From contig NZ_LT703001.1 in NCBI RefSeq assembly GCF_900149705.1, forward strand, positions 930,001 to 994,000: a stretch of DNA of 64,000 nucleotides. The letters run 5' to 3'. The number at the start of each line of letters is the position of its first letter. The stretch's first letter is position 1. A program made the position numbers and the translations under genes. The notes under the pieces are model-generated. The model worked only from the letters and a program-made list of their open reading frames with translations. It was not told where the DNA came from and did not search any database. This DNA is from Sphingorhabdus sp. Alg231-15 (lineage in GTDB: Bacteria > Pseudomonadota > Alphaproteobacteria > Sphingomonadales > Sphingomonadaceae). Positions 53,040-63,047 of this stretch are shown piece by piece.

Positions 53040-55762
53040 ATTATGTCTCCTAGTATTTCATGAGGGTCCGGCCGCAAGTGCCGATTCCATTCTTCAATAA
53101 CGCATTGCCGGGCCGCATCATAGCCGTTCAAAAGGGCATCCCAGTTTTCCTGACCCGCCGATTTGGCGATCAGCTCTCGGCTTGAATCGGGCGGATAATC
53201 GCAGGTCGGTGACATTAATCGCAACGCCACCAGCAAGCGGGTCATCAGTTCATGGGCTGCAATCATATTCTCGTTCAAATGTCCGCCACCTGCCAACCCG
53301 CGGGCAGCCAATCCCAATTGCGGGTGCAGGGCATCACCGGTTTTGAGCTGAAGGAAGTGTATGATAAATTCCCAATCCACCAGACCGCCCTCCATAAGCT
53401 TTGTGTCTAACGGTCCTTTGGGTGGTTTGTGCTCGACAATATCCAGCCGCATCTTGCGGACGGCTTTACGCAACGTTTCCGGTTCTCGCTCTTTCTGTAA
53501 AATGGTTATGATCTGATCCTGCAATTGATCGCAGGCATTTGTGCTACCATAGACAGGGCGCGCTCTGGTTAGTGCCATATGCTCCCAGGTCCAGGCGTTT
53601 TCTTGTTGATATTTATAGAAACTTTCTATTGTAACCGCCATTGGACCCTGCGTTCCGGAGGGACGCAGACGGGTATCTACTTCATAAAGCGGCCCGGCTG
53701 CAGTGGGTACCGACAGAGCTGCAACAATACGCTGTGCGAGCCGGTTAAAATACTGCGTGCCGCCCAAGGGTCGCCGACCGTCAGACTCGACACTGTGATC
53801 TCCGGTGAACAGAAAAATAAGGTCCAGGTCAGAGGCGTGAGTCAACGCTTCGCCGCCTAGACGGCCCAACGCAAGAACTATCATTTCACTGCCTTGGATC
53901 CTGCCATGGACCTCTTCGAACTCCGATATGGTGGCGTCGGTCAACACACGAATGGATGCTTCTGCGACACGGGCATATCCAGCGGCTATCGCCAGCGGAT
54001 CGTGGCGAGATTCTATAAGCTGCGCGCCAAGGGCAAAGCGCTTCTCCCCTACCCGCGCCCGCACCCGGTCAAGCAGCATTTGATAATCATCGCCATCTTC
54101 CCGCCGAGCAAACTGCTCTGCCAATTCATCGACGGATGGCGGCAAATCCAGAGCGGTGGTATCGATCAACCCTTCAAACAATTCGGTCCTGCGGGATAAT
54201 TCATCAGCCAGAACCGGTGCGTGGCTCAAAATGCGGCTGAGCATTTCCCGAAGTCCCGGACGGGCCTCCAGCATGCGGAAGAAATTAATTGCGGTGGGCA
54301 ATTTATCGATCAGACTGTCCAATCGGACAAGGGCCTGTTGCGGATCCGGGGATCCGGCAATAGCCTCGATCATGTCCGGCAATACTGCCTCAAAGGATTC
54401 GACTGCCGCGGGGCTCCTCAGTGCCGTAACTTTCCCGCTACGCCACCGTTTGATCTTCTCGATAAAAACACCGGTTTGTACGACGCCTCTTTTTTCCAGC
54501 GCAACCACCAAAGCCTGATCCGCTTGTGGCAGAGTTATACTTTCATCGGAATCAATCAGCTCATCATAAATCGCGCCAACTGCCTCGACACGTGGTTCCA
54601 GAAGCGCCAGCAAATCAGCCCCCTTGTTTAAACCATGCAGCTTGGCCACGCGGTCCAATCCGGCCTCGTCATCGGGCAGGCTATGGGTTTGCTGGTCATT
54701 GACCATCTGGAGGCGATGTTCAATGATCCGATAAAACTCATAGGATTCAGACAATGTAGAAGCCTTGTCCGGATTAATCCGCCCAGCATCTACCAATGCC
54801 TTTAATGCCTCTCGCGTCGCTGGCACCCGCAGTGTGGGCTCGCGTCCGCCAAAGATAAGCTGGTGCATTTGTGCGTAAAATTCAGCCTCCCGGATACCGC
54901 CCCGTCCGCGCTTTAAATCGTACCCAGGCCCGAATTTCTGACCCGCAGTATAATGATCGCGTATTTGAACCGATACCGCGCCAATATTACGAATGGCTCC
55001 ATAGTCCAGAGAACGCCGCCAGATGAACGGGTTGATTGTCTCAAGAAAATAGCGGCCCAGATCAGCATCACCCGCCGCAAAGCGGGATCGGATAAACGCC
55101 GCCTGCTCCCATGCAAGCGCACTGGATTCATAATAGCTGATTGCAGCTTCTACGGGCAAGGCCACAGGACTGACTTCCGGCGATGGCCGCAACCGCATAT
55201 CGACACGAAAAACATAACCATCGGCATCCCGCGTGTTCAGAGCATCAACGAGTTGCTGACCAATCCGCCGCGCTGCATCGCTCGGTTCTTCACGCCCACG
55301 CATGGGGATCTTCTCGGGATCATAGATGAAAATCGGATCGATATCGGAAGAATAGTTTAGTTCCCGACTGCCATGTTTTCCCAGGCCGATAACTGCGAAG
55401 CCAGCGGGATCAGCATCCGGATAGCGCGTTGCATAGATATCGGCCAAGGCTTCATCCAGTGATCGGTCAGCAAAATCGGACAGCTGCGTAACGACATCGG
55501 TCAAACTCAACTGTCCCGCCAGATCACCAATCGCCAGCGCCAGCGCCAGCGCCCGCTTCTCTCGCCTCAGTCGTTGGCGAACATTCTCGGCATCCGCGCC
55601 AGCCTCCCGCACAAATGCCAAAGCGGTATTTAAATCTTTTTCATCAAGCAAAGCCGTGAGTTCCGGTTGAACCTCCATGGCCATGCACAGATAAGGCGCA
55701 TGGTCTTGCGCGCGCTTGATAGCGTCTTTCAGGCTGGTCGGTTCAGGCAGACCGTTGATCAT
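53036..55762 (-). CDS. glnE: Bifunctional glutamine synthetase adenylyltransferase/adenylyl-removing enzyme
   Basis: A protein of 908 residues controlling glutamine synthetase by adenylation and deadenylation in response to nitrogen status through PII. Two nucleotidyltransferase domains are visible: GSRELNYSSDIDPIF in the N-terminal (removase) half and GGEALTHASDLDLIFLF in the C-terminal (transferase) half, each followed by helical domains. Its start touches the tgt stop (TAATG). It is unusual to find it between tgt and bcp; glnA and glnB are not in the window. Confidence 0.95.
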   Translation of the reverse strand: MINGLPEPTSLKDAIKRAQDHAPYLCMAMEVQPELTALLDEKDLNTALAFVREAGADAENVRQRLRREKRALALALAIGDLAGQLSLTDVVTQLSDFADRSLDEALADIYATRYPDADPAGFAVIGLGKHGSRELNYSSDIDPIFIYDPEKIPMRGREEPSDAARRIGQQLVDALNTRDADGYVFRVDMRLRPSPEVSPVALPVEAAISYYESSALAWEQAAFIRSRFAAGDADLGRYFLETINPFIWRRSLDYGAIRNIGAVSVQIRDHYTAGQKFGPGYDLKRGRGGIREAEFYAQMHQLIFGGREPTLRVPATREALKALVDAGRINPDKASTLSESYEFYRIIEHRLQMVNDQQTHSLPDDEAGLDRVAKLHGLNKGADLLALLEPRVEAVGAIYDELIDSDESITLPQADQALVVALEKRGVVQTGVFIEKIKRWRSGKVTALRSPAAVESFEAVLPDMIEAIAGSPDPQQALVRLDSLIDKLPTAINFFRMLEARPGLREMLSRILSHAPVLADELSRRTELFEGLIDTTALDLPPSVDELAEQFARREDGDDYQMLLDRVRARVGEKRFALGAQLIESRHDPLAIAAGYARVAEASIRVLTDATISEFEEVHGRIQGSEMIVLALGRLGGEALTHASDLDLIFLFTGDHSVESDGRRPLGGTQYFNRLAQRIVAALSVPTAAGPLYEVDTRLRPSGTQGPMAVTIESFYKYQQENAWTWEHMALTRARPVYGSTNACDQLQDQIITILQKEREPETLRKAVRKMRLDIVEHKPPKGPLDTKLMEGGLVDWEFIIHFLQLKTGDALHPQLGLAARGLAGGGHLNENMIAAHELMTRLLVALRLMSPTCDYPPDSSRELIAKSAGQENWDALLNGYDAARQCVIEEWNRHLRPDPHEILGDII

Positions 55763-56886
55763 TATCCAAGATATTTCCCACGGAAGTTGCTGGCAAAGGT
55801 TGCAAAAGAACCCGCTGAAATAGCCTCACGCATTCCAGCCATAAGCGACTGATAAAAAGCAATATTATGCTCTGTCATTAACATGGCGCCCAATATTTCC
55901 TTCGATCGGATCAAGTGATGCAGATAGGCGCGGCTATAGGTCTGGCAAACCGAACAGGAACAGTCCGTATCGAGAGGCTCCAGATCTTCGGCAAATTTAG
56001 CATTGCGGATATTGATTGGCCCCGTGGCGGTGAAGGCCTGACCATTACGGCCCGACCGACTAGGCAGCACGCAATCGAACATATCCACTCCACGCTCTAC
56101 CGCGCCAACCAGATCATCGGGTTTACCGACACCCATAAGATAGCGCGGCTTGTCGGCAGGCAATTGATCTGGGGCGTAATCGAGCACGTCAAACATCGCT
56201 TCTTGGCCCTCGCCCACTGCCAATCCGCCAATGGCGTAACCATCAAAACCAATCTCGATTAACGCCTCTGCTGAAGAAGCACGGATCTCCTTGTCCAGAG
56301 ATCCTTGTTGAATACCGAAAAGAGCGGCCTTTACAGCATGCTCTTCGCCGCTATCGAAACCATCACGTGATCGTTTGGCCCAGCGCATGGATCGTTCCAT
56401 GGACAGCATCGCTTCTTCCCGGGTTGCACCATTTTTGGTGCATTCATCAAAGGCCATAACAATATCACTGCCGAGCAGACGTTGGATTTCCATCGACCGT
56501 TCTGGCGTCAGCATATGCCGCGATCCATCAAGATGGCTTTGAAATTCAACCCCATCCTCACTCATCTTGGTAAGGTCTGACAGGCTCATTACCTGATAGC
56601 CGCCACTATCCGTCAGTATCGGCCGTTCCCAGTTCATGAATCTATGGAGACCGCCAAGCTTTGCAACACGCTCTGCTCCGGGACGAAGCATCAGGTGATA
56701 GGTGTTTCCCAAAATGATATCCGCCCCGGTTGCGCGCACCGTTTCGGGTTTCATTGCCTTAACTGTTGCTGCCGTTCCAACCGGCATGAATGCGGGTGTA
56801 CGAATGTCCCCGCGCTGCATACTAATTTTCCCGATGCGCGCCTTGCCGTCGGTTGCGGCAATCGAAAAAGAAAAACGCTCAGCCAT
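55762..56886 (-). CDS. tgt: tRNA-guanine (queuine/preQ1) transglycosylase
   Basis: An enzyme of 374 residues exchanging guanine 34 of GUN-anticodon tRNAs for preQ1. ATG at 56886 behind GGGA chosen; an upstream TTG adds five atypical residues. The substrate loop [11 protein letters not shown], the nucleophile region [13 protein letters not shown] and the zinc site [17 protein letters not shown] are all present. Its partner queA is 1.4 kb upstream on the same strand, separated by two plus-strand genes. Confidence 0.96.
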   Translation of the reverse strand: MAERFSFSIAATDGKARIGKISMQRGDIRTPAFMPVGTAATVKAMKPETVRATGADIILGNTYHLMLRPGAERVAKLGGLHRFMNWERPILTDSGGYQVMSLSDLTKMSEDGVEFQSHLDGSRHMLTPERSMEIQRLLGSDIVMAFDECTKNGATREEAMLSMERSMRWAKRSRDGFDSGEEHAVKAALFGIQQGSLDKEIRASSAEALIEIGFDGYAIGGLAVGEGQEAMFDVLDYAPDQLPADKPRYLMGVGKPDDLVGAVERGVDMFDCVLPSRSGRNGQAFTATGPINIRNAKFAEDLEPLDTDCSCSVCQTYSRAYLHHLIRSKEILGAMLMTEHNIAFYQSLMAGMREAISAGSFATFASNFRGKYLG

Positions 56887-57039
56887 CAAAAATTGTCCCA
56901 ATCAAAGAAGTAAGGCCCGAAAAAACAAAGAATTTTGAATTTTTTTCCTTATGGTGTACCAAAGAGCCGTTCTGCACGAATCCCTCTTTAACTGTGCAGG
57001 ATGGTAACAGTTTTTCAAAGACCAAATCGGGAGTATTTT

Positions 57040-57387
57040 ATGACGAAGACAATGAAATTAGGTTCAGCAGCAACCGCGCTGATCGCCGCAGCAGCCCTTT
57101 CCGCCTGTTCCGGTGGTGCCGGTGAAGCAACCGAAGGCGCTGAAGCCAGCGGCGAAGAAGCGACCGAAGTTGCCGCTGCTGAAAAAGAAAAATGTTTTGG
57201 CATCGCCAAAGCGGGCGAAAATGATTGCGCCGCTGGCGAAGGCACAAGCTGCGCCGGTACATCGGTTGTAGATTATCAAGGCAATGCCTGGAAATATACC
57301 GAAGCGGGCGAATGTGAGCCACAGGGCGGTTCACTGACCGAAGTGGCTGACAATGATGCGCCAGTGCCAGTAGCTGCTGAAGGCTAA
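57040..57387 (+). CDS. BufA1-like (DUF2282) bufferin-type lipoprotein, orphan
   Basis: A protein of 115 residues from the ATG at 57040 (GGGAG nine bases upstream). The lipoprotein signal ends at ALSAC with the lipid Cys near residue 23. After an acidic Ala/Glu linker comes the DUF2282 core: [26 protein letters not shown] followed by [15 protein letters not shown]. In bufferin systems these Cys are modified by an MNIO enzyme (BufB, DUF692) to a copper-binding metallophore. No bufB or bufC gene is adjacent, and anchoring by a lipid is a variation on the usual secreted form. Confidence 0.8.
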   Translation: MTKTMKLGSAATALIAAAALSACSGGAGEATEGAEASGEEATEVAAAEKEKCFGIAKAGENDCAAGEGTSCAGTSVVDYQGNAWKYTEAGECEPQGGSLTEVADNDAPVPVAAEG

Positions 57388-57410
57388 GCCCTTAAGCATA
57401 AGATTTTGAA

Positions 57411-57437
57411 GGGGCGGCTCAATTGGGCCGCCCTTTT
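57411..57437 (+). terminator. Intrinsic terminator after the bufferin-like gene
   Basis: GGGCGGC and GCCGCCC form a perfect seven-base stem around TCAATTGG, followed by TTTTTT. It begins 24 bases after the stop of the bufferin-like gene. Confidence 0.85.
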
Positions 57438-57475
57438 TTGTGGCCAGATCATTAGTGCCTTCCTATTTGATACCG

Positions 57476-58234
57476 ATGGCCATATTCGATTACCTGAAAG
57501 CAACGCGCCGCCCTGTCGTGTTTGCGTTGCTTATTATCGCTGCTTTTTCAGCCAATTCTGCATTCGCTCAAACCAATGGTGATGCCGTCACTGATCCGCC
57601 TCTCTCAATCTCGCCGGCGGCTTCGGTGCCGGCTGTGACGCCTGATGCCAACATAAGCTCAGATCAGGAAGAGAAAGCCTCCGATTCCCCGCAACCAAGC
57701 GTGCTTACTCGGATCATGAGAATTGACCCGGACACAATCGAAATCAAGCCTGAGGATCGTGGTGATCTCAGTAGCTGTAACGCCACAGAAGGTGAGGAAA
57801 TGTTGATTGCACTTCATAATTGCTGGCCGCTGCTGGAGGGTTTTCAGACCTATTTCAAAGCCAAGAGGGTCTCACGGGACCATAGAACCGCCCGCTGGAA
57901 GATGGTCAGGGACAATCCGGATTACAGGGCTTCTGAAGATTTTAAGGCCAGTCAGCAAGCCGAATTTGCGGATGTTATTCGTTCGGCCAAAACAATTGAA
58001 ACTCTGGCCGGCGACCGAACATATCCGATGCAGGACATGTTGCTCTTTCTTGCAAATCTTATGAAATTTTCCGTCGCTCAGAAGCAGAATGACTATGACA
58101 AGGAGTTAGTTCATCTCGATGATGCGATCATGATTTTTGAAACAACCCGCATAACTGAACCGGGATTTGCTACTCTCGACCAACTATACAAGCAGCGAGA
58201 GCGTTTGATAAAACAGACGAGTAAAGCCCCATAG
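57476..58234 (+). CDS. Secreted protein of unknown function
   Basis: A protein of 252 residues from the ATG at 57476; a GTG at 57440 abuts the preceding terminator and is less likely. Signal peptide PVVFALLIIAAFSANSAFAQ, then a Pro/Ser/Ala-rich linker. The helical domain has two Cys (DLSSCNATEGEEML and LHNCWPLLEG) that could form a disulfide. C-terminal half with DMLLFLANLMKFSVAQKQNDYDKELVHLDDAI suggests a helical repeat-like bundle. No family recognised. Convergent with queA. Confidence 0.65.
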   Translation: MAIFDYLKATRRPVVFALLIIAAFSANSAFAQTNGDAVTDPPLSISPAASVPAVTPDANISSDQEEKASDSPQPSVLTRIMRIDPDTIEIKPEDRGDLSSCNATEGEEMLIALHNCWPLLEGFQTYFKAKRVSRDHRTARWKMVRDNPDYRASEDFKASQQAEFADVIRSAKTIETLAGDRTYPMQDMLLFLANLMKFSVAQKQNDYDKELVHLDDAIMIFETTRITEPGFATLDQLYKQRERLIKQTSKAP

Positions 58235-58241
58235 TTCCCAC

Positions 58242-59270
58242 TTAGGGTAACAGCAGACTGGAATCACCATAGCTATAAAACCGATAGCCCTCTTCAATTG
58301 CATGGGCATAGGCCCCTTGCATTGTCTCCAACCCCATTAGCGCGCTGACCAGCATGAACAATGTCGATTTGGGCAAATGAAAATTGGTCATCAGGCCATC
58401 AATTGCGCGAAACTGATATCCCGGCGTTATAAAAATATCCGTATCGCCCTCAAATGGCTGGATAATGCCATCGGTTCCGGTTGCGCTTTCCAACAGGCGC
58501 AAACTTGTCGTACCAACGGCAATAACACGACCACCATTTTGGCGTGCCTGATTGAGACGATCCGCGACATCCGGTTCAATCCTGCCCCATTCGCTGTGCA
58601 TTTGATGCTCATCGGTCTCGTCCACCTTCACCGGCAGAAATGTTCCTGCACCGACATGAAGGGTTAAGGTCTCTCGGCCAACGCCGGCATCATCCAAAGC
58701 AGCTATCAACGCGTCGGTAAAATGTAACGCCGCTGTTGGCGCAGCCACGGCACCCTTTTCCCGCGCAAACATCGTCTGATAGTCTTCCGCATCGCGTTCG
58801 TCGATTTCACGCTTGCTGGCAATATAAGGCGGAAGCGGCATGGTACCGGCTCTTCCCAACAGAACTTCAACCGGCTCGTCGCCAAGAAAATGGAGCAAGA
58901 AGCTGCCGTCCGCATATTTTTCTTCGGCTCGGGCAACGACCTCTTGACCAAAATCTATGTGATCATCAATTTTCAGCCTTTTTGCGTTACGAATAAACGC
59001 CTGCCAACGTCTAAGGTCGACACGTTTGTGCAATGTAGCACCAATTTTGGCCTCTCCGCGACGCCCCTCCAACTGTGCTGGAATCACTTTGGTGTCGTTG
59101 AAAACCAATATGTCATTCTTCGACAGCAGCTTCGGAAGATCTTTAACAATATGATCGGACAGCTGCCCAGACCCGGCAACGCCGAGCATGCGGGCACTAT
59201 CTCGCGGCACAGCGGGCCTTAGCGCGATATTCTCTTGCGGCAGCGCAAAGTCAAAAAGATCGACGCGCAT
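58242..59270 (-). CDS. queA: S-adenosylmethionine:tRNA ribosyltransferase-isomerase
   Basis: An enzyme of 342 residues that adds the epoxycyclopentanediol group from SAM to preQ1-tRNA in queuosine synthesis. Family segments: [14 protein letters not shown] at the N-terminus, [41 protein letters not shown] and [29 protein letters not shown]. Last gene of a minus-strand run starting at xseB; the cyclophilin stop is nine bases upstream. Confidence 0.96.
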   Translation of the reverse strand: MRVDLFDFALPQENIALRPAVPRDSARMLGVAGSGQLSDHIVKDLPKLLSKNDILVFNDTKVIPAQLEGRRGEAKIGATLHKRVDLRRWQAFIRNAKRLKIDDHIDFGQEVVARAEEKYADGSFLLHFLGDEPVEVLLGRAGTMPLPPYIASKREIDERDAEDYQTMFAREKGAVAAPTAALHFTDALIAALDDAGVGRETLTLHVGAGTFLPVKVDETDEHQMHSEWGRIEPDVADRLNQARQNGGRVIAVGTTSLRLLESATGTDGIIQPFEGDTDIFITPGYQFRAIDGLMTNFHLPKSTLFMLVSALMGLETMQGAYAHAIEEGYRFYSYGDSSLLLP

Positions 59271-59279
59271 ATTGTAAAC

Positions 59280-59933
59280 CTAGGGATTAATTGGCGCGTT
59301 CAAGTCATCAACCGTAATTTCTTGTTCTGGTACCGGTGCAAAAGACCTTGGTGCTGGAGGCGCTTTACCATCAATTGCAACCGACGCTTGCAAGATCCGG
59401 CTCGGACTCGCAGGAGGTTCGCCGCGATTAATCGCATCAACATGTTGCATACCGGCTGTCACACGTCCGAAAACTGTATATTTTTTATCCAATGCAAATC
59501 GCGGGTAAAAGACAATGAAAAACTGGCTATTCGCACTGTCTTCACTCTCCGCACGGGCCATCGATACAACCCCTCTCAAATGTGGGAACGGATGAAATTC
59601 GGCTTTCAAATCAGGTAGTTCTGAGCCGCCTGTGCCTGTGCCCGTGGGGTCACCGGTCTGTGCCATGAAGCCTTCAATAACGCGGTGGAAAATCACACCA
59701 TCATAAAATCCCTGCCGTGTCAGCGTCTTGATCCGTTCGACATGATTGGGCGCAACCGCAGGAAAAAGCTGAATCGTTACCCGGCCGCCCGTAGAGAGGT
59801 CCAGATGCAGAATATTCTCTTCCTCAGGAACCGAAGCCGGAGCGGGCTCAGCAGGCTCGGCCTGCTCTTGGGCAGTGGCGCCAGTGCTGATCATCGCAGC
59901 AGCAAAAAGGGAAACAATGAATTTGCTTAGCAT
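59280..59933 (-). CDS. Periplasmic cyclophilin-type peptidyl-prolyl isomerase
   Basis: A protein of 217 residues with signal peptide (FIVSLFAAAMISTGATAQ) and a Pro/Glu/Ala linker before the cyclophilin domain. Active-site landmarks are VIFHRVIEGFMAQTGDPTGTGTGG and NSQFFIVF. The usual Trp that binds cyclosporin is not evident, as in most bacterial cyclophilins. It catalyses proline isomerisation in the periplasm. Operon with queA. Confidence 0.92.
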   Translation of the reverse strand: MLSKFIVSLFAAAMISTGATAQEQAEPAEPAPASVPEEENILHLDLSTGGRVTIQLFPAVAPNHVERIKTLTRQGFYDGVIFHRVIEGFMAQTGDPTGTGTGGSELPDLKAEFHPFPHLRGVVSMARAESEDSANSQFFIVFYPRFALDKKYTVFGRVTAGMQHVDAINRGEPPASPSRILQASVAIDGKAPPAPRSFAPVPEQEITVDDLNAPINP

Positions 59934-60066
59934 ATGTAACTACTCACCTGTTCGTTGGTCATCATGGCAGCTTCCGTTGATCCACCTGACATCAATAATG
60001 CCGCCTATTGGACGAGATATGCTTTCGCCGCAATGAACTGCTTTTCAAATCGCGCTTAATGCCCGC

Positions 60067-60570
60067 TTATTGTTCACCCTTCAAGCCGGTCTCTGCTACG
60101 CGGGCGACCACTTCTTCACACACCGTCGGTGGGACAAATTTGTGTATTTCCCCGCCATAAATCGCGATTTCCTTGACCAGTCGTGAAGCAATCGGTTGAA
60201 GCGATACGTCGGCCATAAGAAACACGGTTTCGATCTGGTCATTCAGTTGCTGGTTCATTCCAGCCATTTGATATTCATATTCAAAATCGGCCACAGCGCG
60301 AAGGCCCCTGACGATAACGCCGGCACCTTGTTTTTGAGCAAATTTCATCAACAGCGCATTGAAGGCGACCACTTCTACTGCATCACCAAGATCAGCGGTT
60401 TCCCGACGGACCATGTTCAACCGTTCTTCCAATGAAAACATCGGTGATTTCGATGGGTTCGTGGTGACACCGATCACCAACTTATCTACCAAACGCGTAC
60501 CACGCTGAATGATATCCATATGCCCCAGTGTGACGGGATCGAATGTCCCGGGATAAACACCAACTCTCAT
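60067..60570 (-). CDS. coaD: Phosphopantetheine adenylyltransferase
   Basis: A protein of 167 residues catalysing the penultimate step of coenzyme A synthesis. Starts RVGVYPGTFDPVTLGHMDII, with the TxGH nucleotidyl-transfer motif; AGGGGGA precedes the second of two adjacent ATGs. Later segments VIVRGLRAVADFEYEYQMAGMN and the Ser/Arg region SLQPIASRLVKEI match the family. Lies 36 bases after ispA. Confidence 0.95.
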   Translation of the reverse strand: MRVGVYPGTFDPVTLGHMDIIQRGTRLVDKLVIGVTTNPSKSPMFSLEERLNMVRRETADLGDAVEVVAFNALLMKFAQKQGAGVIVRGLRAVADFEYEYQMAGMNQQLNDQIETVFLMADVSLQPIASRLVKEIAIYGGEIHKFVPPTVCEEVVARVAETGLKGEQ

Positions 60571-60606
60571 CATATTCCCCCTATAGGCCAGATGCCCGGA
60601 CAAAGT

Positions 60607-61509
60607 TTAACGGTCTCGCTGTACCGTATATTCCGCAATGGCGCGAAGCAAATTGGCCTCCTCACCATAGCCGTTCAAATGTGATTTGGATTGATCGACC
60701 AGCATTTGTGCTTGTTCCTTGGCCCGATCCAGTCCCATCAGTGTCAAAAATGTCTGTTTGCCGGCCGCTTCGTCCTTATGCAGCGCTTTTCCAGCCAGCG
60801 CCTCATCACCTTCGACATCCAGAATATCATCGGCAATCTGAAAAGCGAGTCCGAGATCATGGGCATAACCACGCAGTCCTGTCCGCCCTTCAATCGGGAC
60901 GCGGCCCAGAATCGCTCCGATCTCGACACAAGCGCTGATAAGTGCGCCCGTCTTCAACTGCTGCAATCGCGTCACGGTTGGCAAATCAAAGGTCGTTGTC
61001 TCAGCAACAAGATCCATCATCTGCCCGCCAGCCATGCCGGACGGCCCCGCCGCCTTTGCCAGACACGCGACCATCTCAGCGCGCACAAACGGATCCGTAT
61101 GGGTATCTTCGTCCGCCAACAGTTCAAAGGCCATTGCGTGAAGCGCATCCCCGGCGAGAACAGCCTGTGCTTCACCGAAAGCTTTGTGCGCCGTTGGTTT
61201 GCCCCGCCGTAAATCGTCATCATCCATGCACGGCAGATCGTCATGGATAAGCGAGTAAACATGCAATGCTTCCATGGCAGTTGCCGCGCGTAAGGCGCAG
61301 TTCTCGTCGACGTTGAACAGACCAGAGGTTGCCATAACCAACAAGGGCCGCAGGCGTTTGCCGCCTCCGATTGCGGCATGACGCATGGTTTTGAACAATT
61401 GTGCACGAGAATCCTCAGGGACGGTCAGCAACAGATCAAACTGCTTATCCACTGCCTCGGCGACGCGGGCCATTTCCTGCCGCAGGTCCAGATTATTATT
61501 GGCCGGCAT
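60607..61509 (-). CDS. ispA: Polyprenyl synthetase (farnesyl diphosphate synthase type)
   Basis: A protein of 300 residues building farnesyl or geranyl diphosphate from isoprenyl units. First Asp-rich motif DDLPCMDDDDLRRGKPT, second IADDILDVEGD, plus GGGKRLRPLL and QMMDLVAE. The layout of the first motif (DDxxxxD type) is that of bacterial FPP synthases. xseB is directly upstream (two-base gap), as in many bacteria. Confidence 0.93.
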   Translation of the reverse strand: MPANNNLDLRQEMARVAEAVDKQFDLLLTVPEDSRAQLFKTMRHAAIGGGKRLRPLLVMATSGLFNVDENCALRAATAMEALHVYSLIHDDLPCMDDDDLRRGKPTAHKAFGEAQAVLAGDALHAMAFELLADEDTHTDPFVRAEMVACLAKAAGPSGMAGGQMMDLVAETTTFDLPTVTRLQQLKTGALISACVEIGAILGRVPIEGRTGLRGYAHDLGLAFQIADDILDVEGDEALAGKALHKDEAAGKQTFLTLMGLDRAKEQAQMLVDQSKSHLNGYGEEANLLRAIAEYTVQRDR

Positions 61510-61511
61510 TT

Positions 61512-61772
61512 CTAATCAGCATCAAAGGCAGTGACGCCCTGAGGCTTGCCATCGCGATCAAGTGTGATTTTTTCGATCTTCGCTTGGGCATCTTCGAGAC
61601 GTTTCTGGCAAAGGCCGCGCAATTTTTCGCCTTGCTCGTATAGTACGATGGACTGATCCAACGGAACATCGCCGCTTTCCAGCTTTCTGACAATGTCCTC
61701 CAGTCGTCTCAGCGCGTCTTCAAAGTTCAGATCTGCTATGTCGACTGACATATCTTGGTCGGTTTCACTCAT
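61512..61772 (-). CDS. xseB: Exodeoxyribonuclease VII small subunit
   Basis: A protein of 86 residues from the ATG at 61772; an in-frame TTG at 61808 adds 12 residues. The core LNFEDALRRLEDIVRKLESGDVPLDQSIVLYEQGEKL is the family signature. It forms the nuclease with XseA, which is not in this window. First gene of the xseB-ispA-coaD-cyclophilin-queA run. Confidence 0.94.
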   Translation of the reverse strand: MSETDQDMSVDIADLNFEDALRRLEDIVRKLESGDVPLDQSIVLYEQGEKLRGLCQKRLEDAQAKIEKITLDRDGKPQGVTAFDAD

Positions 61773-61912
61773 ACCCATTGCAATGGCGTCGCTTTGGGTT
61801 TCGGTCAAGGCCCAGAAAATGCAAATCGGTCTGTTTTCGATTCCCGGGCCTCATTGTCTGGTCATTTGCCGAGATCAGGGCTAGAAATAACCGCAAAAAG
61901 GGGAGGTATATT

Positions 61913-62572
61913 ATGTTCATTGGGCATTTCGCACCGGCAATGGTTGCCGCGACTCATCCCAAAGCTCCAGGACTTGGAACGCTGTTTGTTGCAGGCCAAT
62001 TGGTTGATTTCGGCTTTTTCGGCCTTGCCCTTTTCGGTATCGAAAATTTCCGGATTGTCTCTGGTTTCACAGTGATGACCCCCCTCGATCTTTATGACAT
62101 GCCCTATACCCATAGTCTCCTCGGCAGCGGTGTCTGGGCGCTTGGCTTTGCACTTCTGATTTGGCTATTCACTCGCAACAAAACAGGCGCCCTGATTGGC
62201 GGCGCTGTCGTATTATCCCATTGGCTGCTCGATCTACTGGTCCACGCACCGGATCTGACATTGGCTGGATCCCCGCCCAAACTGGGCTTCGGACTTTGGG
62301 ATTATCCAGCGATCACTATGCCACTGGAGCTGATAATGACCTTTGGCGCGCTCGCTTTTTTTGTGTTTCGGACAAGATCAACGGCACCGCGCTCTAAACT
62401 GGCATTAGTCCTTCTGGTCATATTGTTGCTCGCGTTCCAACTCATTAACTGGTTCGGACCGGAACCCGAGGCAGCCGATATGGCAATGATGATTTCAGCA
62501 TTGGTTGCCTTCGCACTCGCCGCGTTAGCCGCCGCATTTGTGAGCAGGACCAGAACATTAAAGCTTGCCTGA
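61913..62572 (+). CDS. Integral membrane protein of unknown function
   Basis: A protein of 219 residues from the ATG at 61913 (GGGAGG six bases upstream). It starts MFIGHFAPAMVAATHPKAPGL, a pattern recalling membrane-bound metal-dependent hydrolases of the YdjM/DUF457 kind. Six or so spans follow; conserved-looking His and Asp (MPYTHSLLGSGVW, LSHWLLDLLVHAPDL) are compatible with a metal site in the membrane. Function unknown. The next gene, another small membrane protein, follows after 28 bases. Confidence 0.7.
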   Translation: MFIGHFAPAMVAATHPKAPGLGTLFVAGQLVDFGFFGLALFGIENFRIVSGFTVMTPLDLYDMPYTHSLLGSGVWALGFALLIWLFTRNKTGALIGGAVVLSHWLLDLLVHAPDLTLAGSPPKLGFGLWDYPAITMPLELIMTFGALAFFVFRTRSTAPRSKLALVLLVILLLAFQLINWFGPEPEAADMAMMISALVAFALAALAAAFVSRTRTLKLA

Positions 62573-62600
62573 ATAGCAGGGCTAGCAGTTAGGAATAAGC

Positions 62601-63008
62601 ATGGCTCAGTTTTTGATCGCCTACATATTAGCCGCCATCATCTTTGGCATTTTGGACTTTCTGTGGCTCAGCAATATGGCGAACAGTTTGTACCGCCCGG
62701 TGATCGGCGAAATCATGGCGGATGAGTTTCGCAAGTTACCCGCCCTCGCCTTTTATTTGATCTATCTGTTCGGAATCATCTGGTTTGGTGTCAAACCAGC
62801 ACTGGCTAGCGGACAATGGACGACAGCCTTGCTCAACGGAGCGCTTTTCGGCGGCATTGCGTACGCGACCTATGACTTGACCAGCCAAGCGGTACTCAAG
62901 GTCTGGTCTACCAAGATTACCCTATATGATATTGCCTGGGGGACGTTTGCGACAGGGGTCACCGCCGCGTTGACGGCCTATCTGGTTCTTCGTTTCGTTA
63001 AAACCTAG
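62601..63008 (+). CDS. DUF2177 family membrane protein
   Basis: A protein of 135 residues with four membrane spans. Matches DUF2177 by FGILDFLWLSNMANSLYRPVIGEIM, FYLIYLFGIIWF, GGIAYATYDLTSQAVLKVW and DIAWGTFATGV. Function unknown. Probably co-transcribed with the preceding membrane protein gene. Confidence 0.87.
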   Translation: MAQFLIAYILAAIIFGILDFLWLSNMANSLYRPVIGEIMADEFRKLPALAFYLIYLFGIIWFGVKPALASGQWTTALLNGALFGGIAYATYDLTSQAVLKVWSTKITLYDIAWGTFATGVTAALTAYLVLRFVKT

Positions 63009-63047
63009 ATTGACCTTAATGGGTGTGACAGCGCTGTCACATCGATA

